A DNA stretch of 64,000 nt from Engraulis encrasicolus (taxonomy: Eukaryota; Chordata; Actinopteri; Clupeiformes; Engraulidae). The stretch's first letter is position 1, and the number at the start of each line of letters is the position of its first letter. The DNA is taken from contig NC_085875.1 in NCBI RefSeq assembly GCF_034702125.1, positions 50,736,007 through 50,800,006 of the forward strand, in the 5' to 3' direction. A program made the position numbers and the translations under genes. The notes beneath the pieces were generated by a model, which saw nothing but the letters and a program-made list of their open reading frames with translations, was not told where the DNA came from and ran no database searches. Below, in pieces: positions 1 through 11,424 of the stretch.

Positions 1-433
1 CGACTAATGTAATATAGTACTATTAAAACCCCAGATAGTAATAGTGTCCAAAAAGATTACCAAATTGAAGAGAAAATAGGCAGCTTACCGGAGCTACAGT
101 GATGGTGAAGTATGCAGTAGAGCTAAAGGTTTGAAAAGGTGTCCTCAGTAAATGACAATGACCTTGTGCATACCTGAATTAATTGAAAAAATCTGACAGT
201 GGTGACGAATATGCTGGACACATTTTGAGCAATCAGAAAATAATAGTAAATATTGGTATTGTTTAACACACATTATGTGCATATCTGTAGAACCAATGGT
301 CTTCCACATCATGGTAATATTATTTAATTCCATCAGTGATTTTTGTATTTTAATTCAGTTGAAATCCTTGGGACAGCCGTTTTTACAGGGTGGACAAGTT
401 TATAACCATGAAAAGTAATAGAATTACACTTGA
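1..433. other. Intergenic, no gene recognised
   Basis: AT-rich sequence with only short open frames that show no recognisable domain. It ends at TTGA, which abuts the terminal inverted repeat of the next element. Confidence 0.5.
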
Positions 434-1763
434 GGGTCATTTCACGTGAAATCAGACACTTTGGGACCCGACCGACACCGATTTCAATCATACTTGTTGT
501 GCCTGTTTAGTAGCAAGGTAGCACCCCAGAACTGCATTTGTGTGAATCTGACACCAATATTAAGGGAGAAACAGACTAGGAAAGGTTTACATATGAGGGT
601 AGGACACTATACATTCAGCATTGATTATATCAGTCAGTGTAAGTCACAAAAATATGTCTGTGGTGTTATTTGAAAGCTCTTTTCTGGCTCTACAAATTAC
701 ACAAACAGCATGGAATACAACAACCCTCAGAATATGAATTATGATAAATTGAAAAATTAAAAATGTAATATAAAAAAACGTATATTTTAAAATGGCCAGT
801 TCCTTGTCTAAACGTAGCCTGCAATGTCATGAACAACACCTGAAGTGCTGGTGTTTGGTTCTTTATTATTTCAAAGATAATGGGACTCAAAAATATGGCG
901 TCATACAGATCACCAACTAATAATATGGTAATACCATCGTAATATCACATGACAGCATGTCTATCGGAATATGTGAAGGATGGAGATGGTCCATGAGGAA
1001 GCAGGAAGTTCAGTTTCACCTCTCCAGTCATATACAGCTACAACATACCCTTTCATGCTTGAACATTTCAAAAATCCTTTACTGAGCTTATTCTTTCAAC
1101 CCTGTCTTCTCTGAATACTGAAAATGTTCTAGCTTCTACTGTGTCCATTGACAATGGGCAGATGCTGTGTAGTTTTTGAGTACATGGAATAGGGACCGAG
1201 GGTGCAGGGACTACCGGGAAAATGCCTGTTATGCCAGATGGCCAGTCCAGTCCTGTCCCTGATACTACTCTATTACTACTTCATTACAACTAATTTCAAC
1301 CTTTATGTCCCATTATTTCTGAAATGAATAAAGAACCAAACACCCCATTTTCAGGTGCTGTTTATGACCTTACAGTCTATGTTTAGACAGGAAACGGGGC
1401 ATTTAAAAACACAAGTTTTTTTATATTCAATTTAAAAATGTTCAATGTATCATAATTCATATTCTGAAGGTTGTTGTATTCCATGCTGTTTGTGCAATTT
1501 GTAGAGCTGGAAAAGAGCTTTCAAACAACACATCAGGCATCTTTTTGTGACTTACACTGACTGATATAATCAAGGCAGAATGTATAGTGTCCTACCCTAA
1601 TATGTTAACCTTTGCTACTAGTCTGTTTCTCCTTTAATATTGGTGTCAGATTCACACAAATGCAGTTCTGGGGTGCTACCTTGCTACTAAACAGGCACAG
1701 CAAGTATGATTTAAATCGGTGTCGGTCGGGTCCCAAAGTGTCTGATTTCACGTGAAATGGCCC
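434..1763. mobile_element. Non-autonomous DNA transposon with ~450-bp TIRs and a TTAA-like target
   Basis: The left arm (434 to about 890) and right arm (about 1320 to 1763) are imperfect reverse complements. Both termini read GGG(T/C)CATTTCACGTGAAA going inward. The flanks are TTGA (430-433) and TTAA (1764-1767), which fits a piggyBac- or Kolobok-type TTAA target with one mutation. The central ~420 bp carry no convincing transposase, so the element is non-autonomous. Family assignment is open. Confidence 0.75.
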
Positions 1764-1872
1764 TTAAACATTTCAAACAACTGTAGCCTACATTTGTGTA
1801 ACAGACCCCTTGGTCATTACCTGAATTCATTTAGTTCATGACAAGTTAGTTGATTTTCAACAGAATTAACAC

Positions 1873-1878
1873 TTTATT
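1873..1878 (-). promoter_or_regulatory. Candidate poly(A) signal of gene F
   Basis: AATAAA on the minus strand about 205 bases downstream of the gene F stop codon. No experimental support. Confidence 0.4.
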
Positions 1879-2082
1879 GCTGGGAAATTTTTTTTTGCCA
1901 AAACTTTCAAGAATCAGTGACCTACTAAACATTATTTGTATCCAAATGATAATGTGGAAGTAAGAGAAAATATTCCATCAGATTTTTGCAGACAAACATA
2001 CTTTTTAATTTAAATGGCATGGCCTCCCAACTTCTCCACAGGTTACAGAAACTTACAAAGGGTGTACAAATGCTGCTACCTC

Positions 2083-2573
2083 CTAAGGCTTCTTGCATGC
2101 TACTTTAGATGTTGCTCCCTCCTTGGCCTTCTTGCCTGCTGCTCCGTTAGGTGCTGCTGCTTTAGATGCTACAGCCTCATTGCCCTTCTTACCTGCTGCT
2201 TTAGATGCAGCCTCATTGCCCTTCTTACCTGCTGCTTTAGATGTAGCCTCATTGCCCTTCTTACCTGCTGCTTTAGATGCTACAGCCTCATTGGCCTTCT
2301 TACCTGCTGCTTTAGATGCTACAGCCTCATTGGCCTTCTTGCCTGCTGTTTTAGATGCTACAGCCTCATTGGCCTTCTTGCCTGCTGCTTTAGATGCTAC
2401 AACCTCATTGGCCTTCTTGCCTGCTGCTGTCTCAGGTGCTGCTGCCTTAGATGCTGCTGCTTTAGGTGCTGCTCCCTCCTTGGCCTTCTCGTCTGCTACC
2501 TCCTTAGGCTTCTTGGCTTCAGAGGGCTCCCCCTCTGATGATGTGATGGGCCGCTTGGAACCAGGCTTAGTAC
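2083..2573 (-). CDS. Gene F exon: Lys/Ala-rich repeat tail
   Basis: The acceptor ACGAAG|GTAC is identical to that of the lysine-rich exons of genes B and E, and the exon begins with the same TK-x-x-(S/T)KR sequence, so these exons are homologous. The stop TAG is at 2085-2083. The DNA is a degenerate tandem repeat of about 39 to 48 bp, with indels in multiples of three. Confidence 0.75.
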
Positions 2574-2896
2574 CTTCGTAAATGACACACACAATTGTTA
2601 AATTAGAATAAAATGATCTACTATTTAGCAAGACATGCAAAATTCATTGTACCTTGCGATTTCATAAAGCATAATGGCTGGTTTCTTTTCAGATATTTTG
2701 GGGATTTTTGCCTTTATTTTGGATAGGACAGTGACAAAGCAACAGGAAATGAGTGGGTGAGAGAGGTGAAGGATCAGCAGGACCTTGGGTCAGAAATGAA
2801 CCCGGGTCCCTGGAGTAACGGTACGGATACTGCACCCCCCTATAACGGTTTTTGACCATTGGGAGAAATCATTGTGCATGTGTGTTTAGGAGAGAG

Positions 2897-2983
<87 letters not shown>

Positions 2984-3314
2984 AAGAGGATATTAAGTAT
3001 ACTAAACATGAAAGTATTCAGTTCACATGATGATGAATCTACACAAACTTACATTTTGTCAGTCGCTCCTTCAAGTTTTCGGCCGAAAGATTCTTGTTCA
3101 TCTTCTTTAGGATGGTTACCATGGTGCTTCCAGCCGCTGAGATGTACGCCTCCACCATGAAGTCCACTACCTCTCCTCTAACAGCATTCTCCAGCTTTCC
3201 CCATTCTATACTTCTACGTCCATTGTCCCTCAGATAGTTTTTGAAAGACTTGAAGTCATTATCTGAAAGATCACCTAAAGTCTTTCTGAGCAGGTTCTTC
3301 TGGGCTGCATTCAT
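2083..3314 (-). CDS. Gene F: PYD protein with Lys/Ala-rich repeat tail (2 exons)
   Basis: Two coding exons, 3314-3053 and 2573-2083, join in frame (262 + 491 nt) to give 250 residues. Residues 1-87 form a pyrin domain: the LLRKTLGDLSDNDFKSFKNYL helix region, then EWGKLENA, then an ILKKMNKN helix. A donor T|GTAAGT and an acceptor ACGAAG|GT give a phase-1 intron. The tail is made of about 13-residue repeats (AAGKKANEAVASK type) and is strongly basic, like a histone H1 C-terminus. The PYD is diverged from those of genes A-E, and there is no Q/N-rich exon. A polypyrimidine-CAG acceptor (3330-3332) lies just upstream of the ATG, so the first exon is probably non-coding. By family, PYDs mediate homotypic inflammasome contacts; nucleic-acid binding by the tail is inference. 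Confidence 0.75.
2690..2850. repeat. tRNA-derived SINE-like repeat in the gene F intron
   Basis: Contains a stretch resembling a tRNA B-box region (AATGAACCCGGGTCCC) next to a TTTTTGCCTTTATTTTGG segment that I associate with common fish interspersed repeats. The family is from memory and not checked. Confidence 0.35.
2899..2979. repeat. (GA)n microsatellite
   Basis: Uninterrupted AG dinucleotides, about 40 copies, within the gene F intron. Similar tracts sit in the matching intron of genes B and E. Confidence 0.95.
3053..3314 (-). CDS. Gene F exon: pyrin domain
   Basis: Starts at ATG (3314) 15 bases inside an exon whose acceptor is at 3330-3332. It ends at a consensus donor T|GTAAGT (GT at 3052-3051). 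The encoded domain has the usual PYD length of about 87 residues. Confidence 0.75.
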
Positions 3315-3356
3315 ATCGAGTCCACACAGCTGAAAAAAATAAATGCCAGAGTGAGC

Positions 3357-3360
<4 letters not shown>

Positions 3361-3410
<50 letters not shown>

Positions 3411-3449
3411 TAATCAACAACTTCAATAATAATAATGATAATAATAATA

Positions 3450-3515
<66 letters not shown>

Positions 3516-3516
3516 G
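3361..3516. repeat. (AAC)n followed by (ATA)n microsatellites
   Basis: An AAC tract (about 3364-3410) is followed by an imperfect, then perfect, AAT/ATA tract to 3516, upstream of the gene F PYD exon. Confidence 0.95.
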
Positions 3517-3626
3517 AAGATGTTAGTAAGTTGCATACTATAATGTGCTTTCAACTATAAAGCACACAACATAGCTCTTCTAGTCTGCCAACCTGGAGGA
3601 GCACACTGAGTCTGTCATAAGCAAGT

Positions 3627-3797
3627 AGGGTTGCCACATTTCAGTGGTAAAAAACCGGGACACACTGACGTGTGCGCGCCAAACGTTTATGATATGTATT
3701 TATTTCAGTATATATAAAATACCCAGACAGTTATTCCATTTACCTGGACAGACCATAAAAACTGGGACAAGGAAAGACTTGGACGTGTGGCAACACT
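3627..3797. mobile_element. Small MITE-like element
   Basis: Short inverted termini AGGGTTGCCACA and TGTGGCAACACT bound 171 bp, with CCGGGACA / ACTGGGACA as inner inverted pieces. It directly precedes the satellite array. No clear target duplication was identified. Confidence 0.4.
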
Positions 3798-4069
3798 ATA
3801 AACTAGAAATGCATTCTCACAGAAAATGCTGGAAGCGGGCTTGCCTTTTGGGGCAGAGATGAAACAAAGTACTATTGAGAAAACAAAGCTAAAAGAAATC
3901 TTGGAAAAACTCCATCCACCCAGTCAGAAGTTATGGGCCAAACAATTCAGCCATCTTGGATTCAGCCATCTTGAAAGTGTTGTAGCTCTGCGTTTTGGGG
4001 ATATACTAAATGACATACATGGTATTTTAAGTTGGCTAAGGAACACTGCATATGATATAATTTTGAAAA

Positions 4070-4625
4070 TCAACATGGCTTCGAGCGGGATTCGAACTCA
4101 CAACCTCCATATCTGTAATCCAGCCCCTTTGCGATTGATATTAAATGACATACAATACTGTACATGATATTTGAAGTTGGCTAAGAAACGCTGCATATGA
4201 TATCATTTTGAAAATCAACATGGCTTTGACTGGGGTTCGAACCTCCAACCCCCATATCCCTAATTCAGCACATTTGCCATGCATACTAAATGACATACAT
4301 GGCATTTTAAGTTGTCCAAGGAACACTGCATATGATATAATTTTGAAAATCAACATGGCTTTGACTGGGATTCGAACCCCCAACCTTCATATCTGTAATT
4401 CAGCACATTTGCCATGCATACTAAATGATATACATGGCATTTTAAGTTGGCCAAGGAACACTGCATATGATATAATTTTGAAAATCAACATGGCTTTGAC
4501 TGGGTTTTGAACCCCCAACCTCAATATCTGTAATTCAGCACATTTGCCTTCCATACTAAATGATATACATGGCATTTTAAGTCGGCCAAGGAACACTGCA
4601 TATGATATAATTTAGAAAATCAACA
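4070..4625. repeat. 135-bp tandem units, composite unit I
   Basis: Five AACATGGCT-anchored units. Each carries GGGATTCGAACCCCC or a variant, which read on the minus strand resembles a tRNA B-box. Confidence 0.85.
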
Positions 4626-4712
4626 TGGCTTCGGGTGGGATTTGAACCCTCCACCCCCATATCTCTAATAAAGCAGCATGCATTACCACTAAGCCAAGCA
4701 GCTAGTTGTCAT
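4625..4712 (-). repeat. tRNA-like module ending the unit I array
   Basis: On the minus strand an A-box-like TGGCTTAGTGGTAATGC is followed about 40 nt later by a B-box-like GGTTCAAATCC. The acceptor ends do not pair well, so I call it tRNA-derived and not a functional tRNA. Copies occur near 6350, 8435 and 10245. Confidence 0.5.
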
Positions 4713-5804
4713 GCGTAGTCCAGCAAGACTATATTACATTGCATTGCAGAGCTGAACAATACACTTCTAGAATGCTTGCTCGCACCTGCTCGTTAAGAAT
4801 GGAATCTTGAGACAGTGACAGTTGAAATGGAACACTTCATTGGCTGCACCTGTTGTGATTGACTGAAAGACATTTAGTATTGAGCTCTAAACTGGGGAGA
4901 AAATGAGAATGAGTTTTTTGTCTTTACAACATCGTTGTAAAAAAACTAAAAGGAGTTGGCACGTGTCCTTTTCACAGATCGGAGTCATGCTTGTGATCTC
5001 TCTAACAGTCTTTGAATGAAGTTTATAGGTTAAATTTTTCAGGCACAAATGGACCTCCGTGTGGGACATGCGCTGATCTCTAGAAAAATGCACTTTTCGA
5101 AAGAATGGGATTCTCCATAGACCCAGGACTGTTTTTTTTACAAACCTGCCATTTAAAAAGTATTGGGAGTTGGGAGATGAAACTTTGACAATTTCGAGAC
5201 ATCCCATAGAGCTCGCTAACAACGCGTCAACTAAACTTCTAGGTGAAAGTGTTGATGTTTTATGACCGAAAAAGCCTCCTACACTCTAATCTCTAGAGTG
5301 GCGGAACCTTGGTTCATGGAGGTTCCACCACTGTTTTCAATGGAGACCCAGGCTTTCACAAAATCGCCAAAAACGGGAAAACGACAAGAGACACGGAGAA
5401 GCCTATAACGATACGCGATCTCCAAGCCGAGCCGGTCGTTTTAGTGTTTGAAAGGTGTCTCTATCTCGAAAGGCCTAGGAGGAGATCCATTTTCTATTTT
5501 ACTGCTGCCCTGCACAAGACCAATAATAATAACTAGAAATGCATTCTCACAGAAAATGCTGGAAGCGGGCTTGCCTTTTGGGGCAGAGATGAAAAAAAGT
5601 ACTATTGAGAAAACAAAGCTAAAAGAAATGTTGGGAAAAATCCATCCACCCAGTCAGAAGTTATGGGCCAAACAATTCAGCCATCTTGGATTCAGCCATC
5701 TTGAAAGTGCTGTAGCTCTGCGTTTTGGGGATATACTAAATGACATACATGGTATTTTAAGTTGGCTAAGGAACACTGCATATGATATAATTTTGAAAAT
5801 CGAC

Positions 5805-6352
5805 ATGGCTTCGAGCGGGATTAGAACTCACAACCTCCATATCTGTAATCCAACCCCTTTGCCATTGATATTAAATGACATACGATACATGATATTTGAA
5901 GTTGGCTAAGGAACACTGCATATGATATCATTTTGGAAATCAACATGGCTTCGACTGGGGTTCGAACCTCCAACCCCCATATCCCTAATTCAGCACATTT
6001 GCCATTCATACTAAATGACATACATGGCATTTTAAGTTGGCCAAGGAACACTGCATATGATATACTTTTGAAAATCAACATGGCTTTGACTGGGATTCGA
6101 ACCCCCAACCTCCATATCTGTAATCCAGCACATTTGCCATGCATACTAAATGACATACATGGCACTTTAAGTTGGCCAAGGAACACTGCATATGATGTAA
6201 TTTTGAAAATCAACATGGCTTTGACTGGGTTTCGAACCCCCAACCTCAATATCTGTAATTCAGCACATTTGCCATCCATACTAAATGATATACATGTATG
6301 GCATTTTAAGTCGGCCAAGGAACGCTGCATATGATATAATTTAGAAAATCAA
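5805..6352. repeat. 135-bp tandem units, composite unit II
   Basis: Five units with the same internal B-box-like core. Divergence between units is low. Confidence 0.85.
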
Positions 6353-7269
6353 CATTGCTTCATGTGGGTTTCGAACCCTCAACCTCCAATCTAATGCAGC
6401 AGCATGCATTACCACTAAGCCAAGCAGTTAATTGTCATGCATAGTCCAGCAAGACTACATTACATTGCATTGCAGAGCTGAACAATGGACTTCTAGAATG
6501 CTTGCTCGCACCTGCTCGTTAAGAATGGAATCTTGAGACAGTGGCAGTTGAAATGGAATCCTTCACTGGCTGCACCTGTTGTGATTGACTGAAAGACAGT
6601 TAGTATTGAGCCTTTAACAGGGGAGAAAATGAGAATGAGTTTTTTGTCTTTACAACATCGTTGTAAAACAACTAAAAGGAGTTGGCACGTGTCCTTTTCA
6701 CAGATCGGAGTCATGCTTGTGATGTCTCTAACAGTCTTTGAATGAAGTTTATAGGTTAAATTTTTCAGGCACAAATGGACCTCCGTGTGGGACATGCGCT
6801 GATCTCTTGAAAAATGCACTTTTCCAAAGACTGGGATTCTCCATAGAGCCAGGTCTGTCTTTTTTACAAACCTGCCATTTAAAAAGTATTGGGAGTTGGG
6901 AGATGAAACTTTCACAATTTGGAGACATCCCATAGAGCTCGCTAACAACGCGTCAACTAAACTTCTAGGTGAAAGTGTTGATGTTTTATGACCGAAAAAG
7001 CCTACTACACTCTAATCTCTAGAGTGGCGGAACCTTGGTTCATGGAGGTTCCACCACTGTTTCCAATGGGGACCCAGGCTTTCACTAAATCGCCAAAAAC
7101 GGGAAAACGACAAGAGACACGGAAAAGCCTATTAGTATACGCGATCTCCAAGCCGAGCCGGTCGTTTTAGTGTTTGAACGGTGTCTCTATCTCGAAAGGC
7201 CTAGGAGGATATCCATTTTCTATTTTTGCTGCCCCTGCACAAGAGAACCAATAATAAATAATTAACAGG

Positions 7270-7345
7270 ACTTAGAGATTACTATAAACGGGCCTTGCTC
7301 TGCAAGGGCCATGCTCTGCATGGTCCTTGCTCCGCAAGCCCGCTT
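7270..7345. repeat. Three-hairpin module (copy 1)
   Basis: Contains three consecutive perfect hairpins, CCTTGC-TCT-GCAAGG, CCATGC-TCT-GCATGG and CTTGC-TCC-GCAAG, enclosed by outer CGGG/CCCG pairing. It is absent between composite units I and II and present at the later boundaries, so it behaves as a separable insert. Confidence 0.8.
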
Positions 7346-7616
7346 AACTAGAAATGCATTCTCACAGAAAATGCTGGAAGCGGGCTTGCCTTTTGGGGCA
7401 GAGATGAAACAAAGTACTATTGAGAAAACAAAGCTAAAAGAAATCTTGGAAAAACTCCATCCACCCAGTCAGAAGTTATGGGCCAAATAATTCAGCCATC
7501 TTGGATTCAGCCATCTTGAAAGTGTTGTAGCTCTGCGTTTTGGGGATATACTAAATGACATACATGGTATTTTAAGTTGGCTAAGGAACACTGCATATGA
7601 TATAATTTTGAAATTC

Positions 7617-8440
7617 AACATGGCTTCCAGCGGGATTAGAACTCACAACCTCCATATCTGTAATCCAACCCCTTTGCCATTGATATTAAATGACATACAA
7701 TACATGATATTTGAAGTTGGCTAAGGAACACTGCATATGATATCATTTTGAAAATCAACATGGCTTCGACTGGGGTTCGAACCCCCAACCTCCATATCTG
7801 TAATCCAGCACATTTGCCATGCATACTAAATGACATACATGGCATTTTAAGTTGGCCAAGGAACACTGCATATGATATAATTTTGAAAATCAACATGGCT
7901 TTGACTGGGATTCGAACCCCCAACCTCCATATCTGTAATCCAGCACATTTGCCATTCATACTAAATGACATACATGGCATTTTAAGTTGGCCAAGGAACA
8001 CTGCATGTGATATAATTTTGAAAATCAACATGGCTTTGACTGGGATTCGAACCCCCAACCTCCATATCTGTAATCCAGCACATTTGCCATTCATACTAAA
8101 TGACATACATGGCCTTTTAAGTTGGCCAAGGAACACTGCATATGATATAATTTTGAAAATCAACATGGCTTTGACTGGGATTCGAACCCCCAACCTCCAT
8201 ATCTGTAATCCAGCACATTTGCCATCCATACTAAATGACATACATGGCATTTTAAGTTGGCCAAGGAACACTGCATATGATATAATTTTGAAAATCAACA
8301 TGGCTTTGACTGGGTTTCGAACCCCCAACCTCAATATCTGTAATTCAGCACATTTGCCATCCATACTAAATGATATACATGGCATTTTAAGTCGGCCAAG
8401 GAACGCTGCATATGATATAATTTAGAAAATCATCATGGCT
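7617..8440. repeat. 135-bp tandem units, composite unit III (7 copies)
   Basis: AACATGGCT anchors at 7758, 7893, 8028, 8163, 8298 and 8433 are spaced exactly 135 bp, the clearest read-out of the period. Confidence 0.9.
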
Positions 8441-9342
8441 TCGGGTGGGATTTGAACTCTCAACCTCCATATCTCTAATGCAGCGGCATGCATTACCACT
8501 AAGCCAAGCAGCTAATTGTCATGCATAGTCCAGCAGGACTATATTACATTGCATTGCAGAGCTGAACGATAGACTTCTAGAATGCTTGCTCGCACCTGCT
8601 CGTTAAGAATAGAATCTTGAGACAGTGACAGTTGAAATGGAACACTTCATTGGCTGCACCTGTTGCGATTGACTGAAAGACAGTTAGTATTGAGCTCTAG
8701 ACAGGGGAGAGGATGAGAATGAGTTTTTTGTCTTTACAACATCGTTGTAAAAAAACTAAAAGGAGTTGGCACGTGTCCTTTTCACAGATCGGAGTCATGC
8801 TTGTGATCTCTCTAACAGTCTTTGAATGAAGTTTATAGGTGAAAGGGTTCAGGCACAAATGGACCTCCGTGTGGGACATGCGCTGATCTCTTGAAAAATG
8901 CACTTTTCGAAAGAATGGGATTCTCCATAGAGCAAGGCCTGTTTTTTTTACAAACCTGCCATTTAAAAAGTATTGGGAGTTGGGAGATGAAACTTTCACA
9001 ATTTGGAGACATCCCATAGAGCTCGCTAACAACGCGTCAACTAAACTTCTAGGTGAAAGTGTTGATGTTTTATGACCGAAAAAGCCTCCTACACTCTAAT
9101 CTCTAGAGTGGCGGAACTTTGGTTCATGAAGGTTCCACCATAGTTTTCAATGGAGACCCAGGCTTTAACAAAATCGCCAAAAACGGGAAAACGACAAGAG
9201 ACACGGAGAAGCCTATAACGATACGCGATCTCCAAGCCGAGCCGGTCGTTTTAGTGTTTGAACGGTGTCTCTATCTCGAAAGGCCTAGGAGGAGATCCAT
9301 TTTCTATTTTTACTGCCCCTGCACAAGACCAATAATAATAAA

Positions 9343-9423
9343 ACAGGACTTAGAGATTACTATAAACGGGCCTTGCTCTGCAAGGGCCATGCTCTGCATG
9401 GTCCTTGCTCCGCAAGCCCGCTT
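9343..9423. repeat. Three-hairpin module (copy 2)
   Basis: Same module as at 7270-7345, preceded by AACAGGACTTAGAGATTACT. Confidence 0.8.
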
Positions 9424-9696
9424 AACTAGAAATGCATTCTCACAGAAAATGCTGGAAGCGGGCTTGCCTTTTGGGGCAGAGATGAAACAAAGTACTATTG
9501 AGAAAACAAAGCTAAAAGAAATCTTGGGAAAAACTCCATCCACCCAGTCAGAAGTTATGGGCCAAACAATTCAGCCATCTTGGATTCAGCCATCTTGAAA
9601 GTGTTGTAGCTCTGCGTTTTGGGGATATACTAAATGACATAGATGGTATTTTAAGTTGGCTAAGGAACACTGCATATGATATAATTTTGAAAATCA

Positions 9697-10250
9697 ACAT
9701 GGCTTCGAGCGGGATTAGAACTCACAACCTCCATATCTGTAATCCAACCCCTTTGCCATTGATATTAAATGACATACAATACATGATATTTGAAGTTGGC
9801 TAAGGAACACTGCATATGATATCATTTTGAAAATCAACATGGCTTCGACTGGGGTTCGAACCTCCAACCCCCATATCCCTAATTCAGCACATTTGCCATT
9901 CATACTAAATGACATACATGGCATTTTAAGTTGTCCAAGGAACACTGCATATGATATAATTTTGAAAATCAACATGGCTTTGACTGGGATTCGAACCCCC
10001 AACCTTCATATCTGTAATTCAGCACATTTGCCATGCATACTAAATGATATACATGGCATTTTAAGTTGGCCAAGGAACACTGCATATGATATAATTTTGA
10101 AAATCAACATGGCTTTGACTGGGTTTTGAACCCCCAACCTCAATATCTGTAATTCAGCACATTTGCCTTCCATACTAAATGATATACATGGCATTTTAAG
10201 TCGGCCAAGGAACACTGCATATGATATAATTTAGAAAATCAACATGGCTT
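9697..10250. repeat. 135-bp tandem units, composite unit IV
   Basis: Five units almost identical to those in composite unit I, which suggests recent homogenisation or unequal exchange. Confidence 0.85.
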
Positions 10251-11159
10251 CGGGTGGGATTTGAACCCTCCACCCCCATATCTCTAATAAAGCAGCATGC
10301 ATTACCACTAAGCCAAGCAGCTAATTGTCATGCATAGTCCAGCAAGACTATATTACATTGCATTGCAGAGCTGAACAATACACTTCTAGAATGCTTGCTC
10401 GCACCTGCTCGTTAAGAATGGAATCTTGAGACAGTGACAGTTGAAATGGAACACTTCATTGGCTGCACCTGTTGTGATTGACTGAAAGACATTTAGTATT
10501 GAGCTCTAAACTGGGGAGAAAATGAGAATGAGTTTTTTGTCTTTACAACATCGTTGTAAAAAAACTAAAAGGAGTTGGCACGTGTCCTTTTCACAGATCG
10601 GAGTCATGCTTGTGATGTCTCTAACAGTCTTTGAATGAAGTTTATAGGTTAAATTTTTCAGGCACAAATGGACCTCCGTGTGGGACATGCGCTGATCTCT
10701 TGAAAAATGCACTTTTCCAAAGACTGGGATTCTCCATAGAGCCAGGTCTGTTTTTTTTACAAACCTGCCATTTAAAAAGTATTGGGAGTTGGGAGATGAA
10801 ACTTTGACAATTTCGAGACATCCCATAGAGCTCGCTAACAACGCGTCAACTAAACTTCTAGGTGAAAGTGTTGATGTTTTATGACCGAAAAAGCCTCCTA
10901 CACTCTAATCTCTAGAGTGGCGGAACCTTGGTTCATGGAGGTTCCACCACTGTTTTCAATGGAGACCCAGGCTTTCACAAAATCGCCAAAAACGGGAAAA
11001 CGACAAGAGACACGGAGAAGCCTATAACTGTACGCGATCTCCAAGCCGAGCCGGTCGTTTTAGTGTTTGAACGGTGTCTCTATCTCGAAAGGCCTAGGAG
11101 GAGATCCATTTTCTATTTTACTGCTGCCCTGCACAAGACCAATAATAAAAACAGGAAGA

Positions 11160-11322
11160 AACAGGACTTAGAGATTACTATAAACGGGCCTTGCTCTGCA
11201 AGGGCCATGCTCTGCATGGTCCTTGCTCCGCAAGCCCGCTTAATAAACAGGACTTAGAGATTACTATAATCGGGCCTTGCTCTGCAAGAGCTCTGCTCTT
11301 GCTCCGCAAGCCCGCTTAACAA
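11160..11322. repeat. Tandem pair of three-hairpin modules (copies 3 and 4)
   Basis: Two modules in direct orientation, separated by AATAAACAGG. The second (about 11246-11322) has lost the middle hairpin. The satellite array ends here. Confidence 0.75.
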
Positions 11323-11393
11323 GACATCCAGGAAGAAGCAAAAAGGGTGGCAGCAGTGCAACGTTTCGAATGCCAGCTGCCGTTAAAACCCAC

Positions 11394-11421
11394 AGAAGAA
11401 GAAGAAGAAGAAGAAGAAGAA
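11394..11421. repeat. (GAA)n microsatellite
   Basis: Short AGA/GAA tract at the end of the satellite block. Confidence 0.9.
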
Positions 11422-11424
11422 AAT

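Larger units (their letters stand above)
3801..11330. repeat. Higher-order satellite array (4 composite units)
   Basis: Four composite units start with AACTAGAAATGCATTCTCAC at 3801, 5531, 7346 and 9424. Each holds a 5' segment, a run of 135-bp units (5, 5, 7 and 5 copies), a tRNA-like module and a conserved segment of about 0.9 kb, plus a variable three-hairpin module. Long open frames here exist because 135 is divisible by three and both strands stay open. No gene is supported. Confidence 0.85.

Noticed and set aside
2014..2581. Plus-strand Leu/Cys-rich and Ala-rich frames over gene F
   Set aside because: Antisense shadows of the Lys/Ala repeat exon.
2852..3160. Arg/Glu repeat frame, and similar at 13311, 24551, 56080, 56237 and 52204
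   Set aside because: Translations of (GA)n microsatellites.
4625..4712. Functional tRNA gene
   Set aside because: A- and B-box-like words are present, but acceptor and part of the T-stem pairing fail; treated as tRNA-derived repeat.
4887..5222. 111-codon minus-strand frame repeated in each satellite unit (also 6493, 8697, 10506)
   Set aside because: Conserved among copies only because the satellite is homogenised; no domain and no independent evidence of translation.
7636..8425. Overlapping 249- and 225-codon open frames on opposite strands
   Set aside because: They are translations of the 135-bp satellite (45 codons per unit); both strands stay open by period, with no domain.
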